Shown: positions 34,990-40,415 of the stretch, piece after piece | Layout of the letters: each line of letters starts with the position of its first letter | Position numbering within the stretch: the stretch's first letter is position 1 | NCBI GenBank assembly: GCA_016716715.1 | Contig: JADJVE010000002.1 | Location: 310,001-374,000 of the forward strand | From: Acidobacteriota bacterium | Lineage (GTDB): Bacteria; Acidobacteriota; Thermoanaerobaculia; UBA5066 | Direction of reading: 5' to 3' | DNA: 64,000 bases | Made by a program: the position numbers and the translations under genes | Notes under the pieces: generated by a model | What the model saw: only the letters and a program-made list of their open reading frames with translations | The model's database searches: none | What the model was told of the DNA's origin: nothing

Positions 34990-37740
34990 CTACTTCCGAA
35001 GCGCCGCCTGCGCCGCCGCGAGGCGCGCGATCGGGATGCGGAACGGGGAGCACGACACGTAGTCGAGGCCCGTCCGGTGGAAGAACTCGACGCTCGACGG
35101 GTCGCCGCCGTGCTCGCCGCAGATCCCGACCTTGAGGCCGGGGCGCGTCGAGCGGCCGAGCTCGGTTCCCATCTTCACGAGCTTGCCGACGCCGCCCTGG
35201 TCCAGCTTCTCGAACGGGTCGGACGGCAGGATCTCGCGCCGCACGTAGTCCGGCAGGAACTTGCCGGCGTCGTCGCGCGAAAGCCCGAACGTCGTCTGCG
35301 TGAGGTCGTTCGTCCCGAAGCTGAAGAACTCGGCCTCGCGGGCGATCTCGTCGGCCGTCACGGCCGCGCGCGGCAGCTCGATCATCGTCCCGACGAGGAA
35401 GTCCACCGTCACGCCCTCGGCCTCGAAGACCTTCTTCGCGACGTCGCGCACGACCTTCACCTGGTCGGCGAGCTCGTGCACGTGCGAGACGAGCGGGATC
35501 ATGATCTCCGGCTTCACCTCGATCCCTTCCTTCTTGACGCGGCAGGCGGCCTCGAGGATGGCGCGCGTCTGCATCCGCGTGATCTCGGGGAACGTGATGC
35601 CGAGGCGGCATCCCCGGTGGCCGAGCATCGGGTTCATCTCGGAGAGGTCGGCGACCTTGCGCGCGATGAGGCGCGGGTCGACGCCCGTCTGGCGCGCGAC
35701 GGACTCGCGCTCCTTTTCGCCGTGCGGGAGGAACTCGTGGAGCGGCGGGTCGAGCGTGCGGATCGTGACCGGCCGCGGGCCCATCGCCCGGAACAGGCCG
35801 ATGAAGTCCTCGCGCTGCATCGGGAGGATCTTGTCGAGCGCGCGCTCGCGGTCCTCCGTCTTGTCCGCGAGGATCATCTCGCGCACGGCGGTGATGCGCT
35901 CGCCGCCGAAGAACATGTGCTCCGTGCGGCAGAGGCCGATGCCCTCGGCGCCGAACGCGACGGCGTTCAGGGCCTGGTCGGGCTGGTCGGCGTTCGCGCG
36001 CACCTTCAGGCGGCGCGCCTTGTCGGCCCACTCCATGAGCGTCGCGAAGCGGCGGTACACCTCGCTCTTCGCGGGATCGAGCGTCTTGTCGAGGAGGACC
36101 TGGAGGACTTCCGACGCCTTCGTCGCGATGCGGCCCTCGAGGACCTCGCCGGTCGAGCCGTCGATCGACACCCAGTCGCCCTCGTGGACCATCTTCGGGT
36201 CGCCCGACTTCTGCGTGACGATCATCTGCCCCGTCTGGTGCTCGATGCGCAGGACCTCGCACCCGACGATGCAGACCTTGCCCATCTGCCGCGCGACGAG
36301 CGCCGCGTGCGACGTCATGCCGCCGCGCGCCGTGAGGATGCCCTCGGCCGCGTTCATGCCCTTGATGTCCTCGGGGCTCGTCTCCTCGCGCACGAGAAGC
36401 ACCTTCTCGCCGCGCTCGGCCCACTCGAAGGCGTCGTGCGCCGTGAAGACGACGCGGCCCGTCGCCGCGCCGGGGCCCGCGTTGAGCCCCTTGGCGAGGA
36501 GACGGCCTCCGGCGAGCGCTTCGTTCTTCGCGGCCGGGTCGAAGATCGGGCGCAGGAGCTGGTTCAGCGAGTCGGGGTTCACGCGCAGGACGGCCTGCTC
36601 GGGCGTGATGCGCTTCTCCTCGACCATCTCGACGGCGATGCGCACCTCGGCGAAGCCGGTGCGCTTGCCGGTGCGCGTCTGCAGCATCCAGAGCTTGCCG
36701 CGCTCGACCGTGAACTCGATGTCCTGCATGTCGCCGTAGTGGTCCTCGAGCGTCTTGCGGATGCCGAGGAGCTGCTTGTAGATCTCGGGCATCTTGGCGT
36801 CGAGCGTGGCGATCTTCTGCGGCGTCCTCACGCCGGCGACGACGTCCTCGCCCTGCGCGTTGATGAGGTACTCGCCGTAGAAGATGTTCTCGCCGGTGGA
36901 CGGGTCGCGCGTGAAGGCGACGCCGGTGCCGCAGTCCTCGCCGAGGTTGCCGAAGACCATCGACTGCACGTTCACGGCCGTGCCCCAGCTCTCGGGGATT
37001 CCGTTGAGGTGCCGGTAGACGATCGCGCGCTCGTTCATCCACGAGCCGAACACGGCGCCGATCGCGCCCCAGAGCTGCTCCATCGGGTCGTCGGGGAACG
37101 TCTGGCCGGTGCGGTAGAAGATCTCGGCCTTGAAGTCGCGAACGAGCTCCTGCAGCGCCGTCACCGAGAGCTCCGTGTCGAGCGTGACCTTGTAGGCGAT
37201 CTTCTTCTTCTCGAGGATCACCTCGAAGGGGTCGCGCTCACGCTTGTCAAGGGGTTTGAGGTTCAGGACGACGTCGCCGTACATCGCGACGAACCGGCGG
37301 TAGCAGTCCCAGGCGAAGCGGGGATTTCCGGAGACTTGCGCCAGACCTTCGACCGTCTTGTCGTTGAGGCCGAGGTTCAGGATCGTGTCCATCATCCCCG
37401 GCATCGAGGCCCGGGCGCCGGAGCGCACGGAGACCGTCAGGGGGTTCTTCGGGTCGCCGAACTTCCGCCCCAGCGCCTTTTCGATACCCGCCAGGTGCTC
37501 GGCGACCTCGTCGCGCAAACCACTGGGGTAGCTCTGGTTGTTGGCGTAATAGTGGGTGCAGACCTCGGTCGTCATCGTGAAGCCGGGGGGGACGGGCAGG
37601 CCCAGCCGGGCCATCTCGGCCAGGTTCGCTCCCTTGCCGCCGAGGAGGTCTTTCTGGTCGCCTTTGCCCTCGGCCACACCCGCGCCGAAGGCGTATACGT
37701 GCTTGAGACCCACCATTGCCGTCGACTTCGTCGTCGCCAT
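34990..37740 (-). CDS. ppdK: Pyruvate, phosphate dikinase
   Basis: PPDK (916 aa) interconverts pyruvate, ATP and phosphate with PEP, AMP and PPi, often in the glycolytic direction in anaerobes. The N-terminal ATP-grasp domain has GGKGANLAEM, VSVRSGARASMPGMMDT and GCGTGVAFTRDPSTGE-like segments. The swivelling phosphohistidine is in GGMTSHAALVARQ (His ~478). The C-terminal PEP-binding barrel ends in GICGEHGGDPSSVEFFH with the catalytic Cys. The ATG at 37740 is preferred because it is preceded by AGAGGG and gives the usual length; the open frame extends 41 codons upstream through an inverted repeat. Confidence 0.94.
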   Translation of the reverse strand: MATTKSTAMVGLKHVYAFGAGVAEGKGDQKDLLGGKGANLAEMARLGLPVPPGFTMTTEVCTHYYANNQSYPSGLRDEVAEHLAGIEKALGRKFGDPKNPLTVSVRSGARASMPGMMDTILNLGLNDKTVEGLAQVSGNPRFAWDCYRRFVAMYGDVVLNLKPLDKRERDPFEVILEKKKIAYKVTLDTELSVTALQELVRDFKAEIFYRTGQTFPDDPMEQLWGAIGAVFGSWMNERAIVYRHLNGIPESWGTAVNVQSMVFGNLGEDCGTGVAFTRDPSTGENIFYGEYLINAQGEDVVAGVRTPQKIATLDAKMPEIYKQLLGIRKTLEDHYGDMQDIEFTVERGKLWMLQTRTGKRTGFAEVRIAVEMVEEKRITPEQAVLRVNPDSLNQLLRPIFDPAAKNEALAGGRLLAKGLNAGPGAATGRVVFTAHDAFEWAERGEKVLLVREETSPEDIKGMNAAEGILTARGGMTSHAALVARQMGKVCIVGCEVLRIEHQTGQMIVTQKSGDPKMVHEGDWVSIDGSTGEVLEGRIATKASEVLQVLLDKTLDPAKSEVYRRFATLMEWADKARRLKVRANADQPDQALNAVAFGAEGIGLCRTEHMFFGGERITAVREMILADKTEDRERALDKILPMQREDFIGLFRAMGPRPVTIRTLDPPLHEFLPHGEKERESVARQTGVDPRLIARKVADLSEMNPMLGHRGCRLGITFPEITRMQTRAILEAACRVKKEGIEVKPEIMIPLVSHVHELADQVKVVRDVAKKVFEAEGVTVDFLVGTMIELPRAAVTADEIAREAEFFSFGTNDLTQTTFGLSRDDAGKFLPDYVRREILPSDPFEKLDQGGVGKLVKMGTELGRSTRPGLKVGICGEHGGDPSSVEFFHRTGLDYVSCSPFRIPIARLAAAQAALRK

Positions 37741-37753
37741 ACCGTCGCCCTCT

Positions 37754-37776
37754 GTCCCGGGCAGGTTTCCCGGGAC
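37754..37776. promoter_or_regulatory. 8-bp inverted repeat in the ppdK leader
   Basis: GTCCCGGG (37754-37761) and CCCGGGAC (37769-37776) form a perfect inverted repeat with a 7-base spacer. It is located 14-36 bases upstream of the ppdK ATG, and also upstream of the promoter of the opposite operon. It could be an operator or a stable RNA hairpin in the ppdK leader. No following T-run is present, so it is not an intrinsic terminator. Confidence 0.5.
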
Positions 37777-37809
37777 CCGAGGGTGCCCGGTGCGAACCGA
37801 ATCGCGCTT

Positions 37810-37839
37810 TTGACCCGCGCCGGATTCCGGGTTTAGCAT
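37810..37839 (+). promoter_or_regulatory. Predicted sigma-70-like promoter of the sigma-fragment/TPR operon
   Basis: TTGACC (37810-37815) and TAGCAT (37834-37839) are separated by 18 bases, 26 bases before the ATG at 37866. The elements match the sigma-70 consensus at 5/6 and 4/6 positions, noticeably better than the GC-rich surroundings. Confidence 0.45.
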
Positions 37840-37865
37840 AAGCCCCTGTTCGCGGTAGAGCATTG

Positions 37866-38177
37866 ATGCAGACGAAGGTCGAAGGCCTCGCGCCCCTCGA
37901 AGGGTGGGATCGGCGTCCCAAGCCGTCCTCGCCGGAGATGGAGCTGCCGGCGCGTCCCGTCTGGGACTGGGCAGAGCTCAACGCGAAGTTCCGCCCGCGC
38001 CTCGTCGCGGCCGGCGTCATCCGGTTCGGCCTCTCCGAGGACGACTGCGAGGCCGCCGCGCAGCGCGTCTTCCTCAAAGCGCTCGCGATGAACCCGCGCG
38101 TCCGCGACCCGAAGGCGTTCCTCAGGGCCGCGTTCCTCGAGCAGTGCTACCGCCTGCTCGCCCCGGAGCTCCCGTGA
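37866..38177 (+). CDS. Sigma factor region-2-like fragment
   Basis: This 103-aa protein has a segment LSEDDCEAAAQRVFLKALAMN followed by RDPKAFLRAAFLEQCYRLL. It resembles region 2 of ECF sigma factors (the 'DLVQDVFL ... P..FRAWL' helices that bind core RNA polymerase and the -10 element), but there is no region 4 helix-turn-helix. It may be a degenerate or regulatory sigma-like protein rather than a working sigma factor. An alternative TTG start one codon earlier exists. The stop overlaps the start of the TPR gene (GTGA), so the two proteins are probably made together. Assignment is tentative because the fragment is short. Confidence 0.6.
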   Translation: MQTKVEGLAPLEGWDRRPKPSSPEMELPARPVWDWAELNAKFRPRLVAAGVIRFGLSEDDCEAAAQRVFLKALAMNPRVRDPKAFLRAAFLEQCYRLLAPELP

Positions 38178-39430
38178 AGCGCGACGAGATCTTCGAAGCG
38201 CTCGTGGACTCCGAGATCGAGCCGGCGGTTCCGCGGGCCGAGTTCGGGCGGACGCTTCCGTTCGTAAGGACGCGCGTCCCGCTGGAAGACATCTACCGGT
38301 TCTCGGTCGACGCCGAGAAGCCCGCCGAGCTGGTCCTCAAGGCCGCGCGCTCCGGACCCGACGAGCTCGCCGCCGCGATGCGCGCGCTCGACGGCAAGCC
38401 CTACCGCGGCTTCGCGCTGCTGTATGCGGCGCAGAAGGGCGGACCGCTCGTCGCCATCGATCCGCGCAAGGCCCTCGCTCTCGCCAGGGCAGTTCAGACC
38501 GAGGCAAACTCGCTCGCCGAGGCAAACCGTGATGCTCGGGCCACGACTCCGGCTCCGCGCCAGGCGGTACAGGCCGAGTCCCATCTCCTCGAATCGCAGG
38601 CACTTCTCATCATGGGCGACCCGACGGCCGCCCGCAGCGCTGTCACTTCTGCAAGGCCTCTATTCGTCGAAGCCGGCGACCTCGGCTTCGGGGCGGCGCT
38701 CTGCGACTACTACGAGGGTGACGCCGCGACGTTCGGCCGCGACTACAAGGCGGCCGAAGGGCTGATCCGGTCCGCCCTGAAGACCTTTGAAGAATTCGGT
38801 CAGGACCATTTCCTCGCCAAGTCGGAAGCGGCGATCGGAACCATCCTCGAGAACCACGGCGACTACGCCGAGGCCCTTCCGTATTTCGATCGGGCGATCG
38901 TCCACTTCGACCCGGAGAAAGATGCCCGGGCGTTGACAGCCACACTCAACAACCGGGGAAACTCGCTTGCGCGCCTCTCCCGCTTTGACGAGGCCCGGGC
39001 GAGCTACGCGAAGGCTCTCACCCTCGCTCTTCGGAACAACTTCGCGACTCACCTTCGATACATCCGGAGCGGCCTTGCCGAGCTCGACTTCCTGCGCGGC
39101 CAGTACACGCGCGCGCTCCGGGCCTTCCGCGAGATTGCGGCGGAGTCCGCCACCAACGGTTCCGCCACCGACGTCCTCTTCGCCCGCCTCTACGTCGCGG
39201 AGTGCCTCGGCCGGACGGGACAGTTCGACGCAATGGCCGCTGAAGTCGACGCGCTGCGCCGCGACCGCAAGCAGACGGTCTTCAGCCCCTCGCCCGCTCT
39301 CGGCGAGCTCTTCGTCTGCCTAGACCAGGGCACGATCGACGCCGACCTCGTCGCGCACGTGCGCGAGTACATGCAGGACGAGGAGAACGGCATCGAGCGC
39401 ACGTACCAGCCCCTGCGCCTCGTGGGTTGA
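38174..39430 (+). CDS. Cytoplasmic tetratricopeptide repeat protein
   Basis: This 418-aa soluble protein has no signal peptide. From about residue 130 onward it is made of TPR-like helical repeats; clear ones are AAEGLIRSALKTFEEFGQDH, GDYAEALPYFDRAIVHF, FDEARASYAKALTLALRN and YTRALRAFREIAAESA. The first ~110 residues (VKRDEIFEALVDSEIEP onward) are a separate region with no recognised domain. The layout recalls TPR sensor or regulator proteins. Its GTG start is coupled to the sigma-like fragment. A structured leader and an 18-residue peptide gene follow. Base composition is slightly lower in GC than the neighbouring genes. Function unknown. Confidence 0.72.
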   Translation: MKRDEIFEALVDSEIEPAVPRAEFGRTLPFVRTRVPLEDIYRFSVDAEKPAELVLKAARSGPDELAAAMRALDGKPYRGFALLYAAQKGGPLVAIDPRKALALARAVQTEANSLAEANRDARATTPAPRQAVQAESHLLESQALLIMGDPTAARSAVTSARPLFVEAGDLGFGAALCDYYEGDAATFGRDYKAAEGLIRSALKTFEEFGQDHFLAKSEAAIGTILENHGDYAEALPYFDRAIVHFDPEKDARALTATLNNRGNSLARLSRFDEARASYAKALTLALRNNFATHLRYIRSGLAELDFLRGQYTRALRAFREIAAESATNGSATDVLFARLYVAECLGRTGQFDAMAAEVDALRRDRKQTVFSPSPALGELFVCLDQGTIDADLVAHVREYMQDEENGIERTYQPLRLVG

Positions 39431-39476
39431 TCCCGCACAGACGCGATCTCATCCCCTTTTTCTGAGCATTTCTTTG

Positions 39477-39528
39477 GCCGCCTTCGGGCGGCTGAGGCCT
39501 TTTTGACAGCCGGGGGGGTCAAAGGGCC
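39477..39528 (+). terminator. Stacked hairpins and T-run after the TPR gene (terminator or attenuator)
   Basis: GCCGCC-TTCG-GGCGGC (39477-39492) is a stem with a UUCG-type tetraloop, followed by TGAGGCC and TTTTT (39500-39504). GGCCTTTTTGAC (39496-39507) can pair with GTCAAAGGGCC (39518-39528), a second stem that would bury the T-run. The first stem plus T-run looks like an intrinsic terminator; the second could counteract it. Pairing was checked by eye, without energies. Confidence 0.45.
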
Positions 39529-39554
39529 GTGTCCCGTCTGTCTTAGTGAGTGAA

Positions 39555-39592
39555 GGCAGGAGAGCTGTCCTGCCGCGGGGTACCAAGGACAG
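39555..39592 (+). promoter_or_regulatory. Mutually exclusive hairpins upstream of the small peptide gene
   Basis: GGCAGGA (39555-39561) pairs perfectly with TCCTGCC (39568-39574). CTGTCCT (39565-39571) pairs perfectly with AGGACAG (39586-39592). The two stems share bases 39568-39571, so only one can form. The second ends directly at the ribosome binding site AGGAGG (39593-39598 region) of the peptide gene, so the switch could control its translation. Confidence 0.45.
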
Positions 39593-39602
39593 AGGAGGAC
39601 AC

Positions 39603-39659
39603 ATGGACTTCATCTTCTTTCTCATCGAATTCTTCAGATCGTTGCCCATCCCCGGCTAA
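39603..39659 (+). CDS. 18-residue hydrophobic peptide
   Basis: An ATG at 39603 begins an 18-codon frame encoding M-D-F-I-F-F-L-I-E-F-F-R-S-L-P-I-P-G and ending in TAA. It is preceded by GAGGAGG five bases before the ATG region, one of the strongest ribosome binding sites in the window. Nine of the first eleven residues are hydrophobic or aromatic, and it ends in a short polar/Pro tail. It is too short for a stable domain. Possibilities are a secreted signalling peptide (a TPR-type regulator lies upstream, as in RRNPP systems of Firmicutes), a small membrane peptide or a leader peptide. No Phe-codon-dependent attenuation logic is evident beyond the six Phe codons. No homologue is known to me. 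Confidence 0.55.
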   Translation: MDFIFFLIEFFRSLPIPG

Positions 39660-39691
39660 CGCCGCCGGGGGCCCACCAAAGGAGTCACGAC

Positions 39692-40102
39692 ATGTTGAAC
39701 GCACAACTGCCGAAGGAAGAGCCGGCCGGTGATGTCACCCTGTCGCTGACGCTTCACGCGCCGCACCCGATCCTCGTCTCGAGCACGGACGAGCCGGGCA
39801 AGGTTCTGCTGCACCTCGAATTCCGGAACAAGGCCCAGCAGCCGTGGGAGGGGAGCACCGAAACGGGTCCCCTCCTCGAGCTGGTCCTTCTGGACTCCGA
39901 GGGCCGCGAGCGCGCCCGGCAGACGCGGCAGTGCCGGATGCTCGCTTATCCCACCCGCCTGGAGCCCGGCAGGGGGTTCAACCTCCCCCTCTACGTTCCC
40001 CTGCCCGGGCTCTCTTCTTCGGGCGAGGACTTCCGCGTCGAGATCCGCATGATCCCCGGCCGCGAGCTTCTGACCGGCCACCTGCGCATCCAGCCGCGCT
40101 GA
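39692..40102 (+). CDS. Unknown 136-residue protein
   Basis: The gene has a good ribosome binding site (AAAGGAG) before the ATG at 39692. The protein is rich in alternating hydrophobic residues and Pro/Gly (VTLSLTLHAPHPILV, LLHLEFRNKAQQPW, FNLPLYVPLPG, FRVEIRMIPG), which suggests an all-beta, immunoglobulin-like fold. It has no signal peptide, no membrane segment and a single Cys. I do not recognise a family. It lies 32 bases after the 18-residue peptide and 10 bases before the zinc-ribbon gene, so the three form one unit. Confidence 0.72.
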   Translation: MLNAQLPKEEPAGDVTLSLTLHAPHPILVSSTDEPGKVLLHLEFRNKAQQPWEGSTETGPLLELVLLDSEGRERARQTRQCRMLAYPTRLEPGRGFNLPLYVPLPGLSSSGEDFRVEIRMIPGRELLTGHLRIQPR

Positions 40103-40112
40103 GGAGGACGTC

Positions 40113-40313
40113 ATGGCAGCCGTCGTGAACACCGCGGACGAACACGTGCCCTTCGACGAGACGGCGGTGACGCGCAGCCGCCACAAGTGCTACTTCTGCG
40201 ACGTGCACCGTTCCGACGAGTGGAAGTTCATCGCGCGGCTGAACGCATTCATCTGCAAGACCTGCCAGGATCGCATCGAGGCCAGGCTCGCCGACGAGCG
40301 GAAGACGGGCTGA
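40113..40313 (+). CDS. Small zinc-ribbon protein
   Basis: This 66-aa protein has two cysteine pairs, CYFC (residues ~26-29) and CKTC (~49-52), spaced as in a treble-clef or zinc-ribbon module. A strong ribosome binding site (GAGGAGG) precedes the ATG at 40113. Such small ribbons often bind nucleic acid or act as protein adaptors; nothing more specific can be said. It is the last gene of the sigma-fragment/TPR/peptide block. A 12-bp palindrome GCCTCGCGAGGC (40321-40332) follows 7 bases after its stop and may help end the transcript, although no T-run follows. Confidence 0.7.
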   Translation: MAAVVNTADEHVPFDETAVTRSRHKCYFCDVHRSDEWKFIARLNAFICKTCQDRIEARLADERKTG

Positions 40314-40415
40314 GCCCAACGCCTCGCGAGGCCTGCGCCCTGTAACGAGACGCGTTCTTAGTAGGCCATTTGCACCATGGCCGCGCGGGGACCACCTCCA
40401 CTAGCCTCCGGTTCC

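Noticed and set aside
40321..40332. Intrinsic terminator at the GCCTCGCGAGGC palindrome
   Set aside because: No T-run follows and the palindrome is short; it is mentioned only as a possible aid to transcript end.
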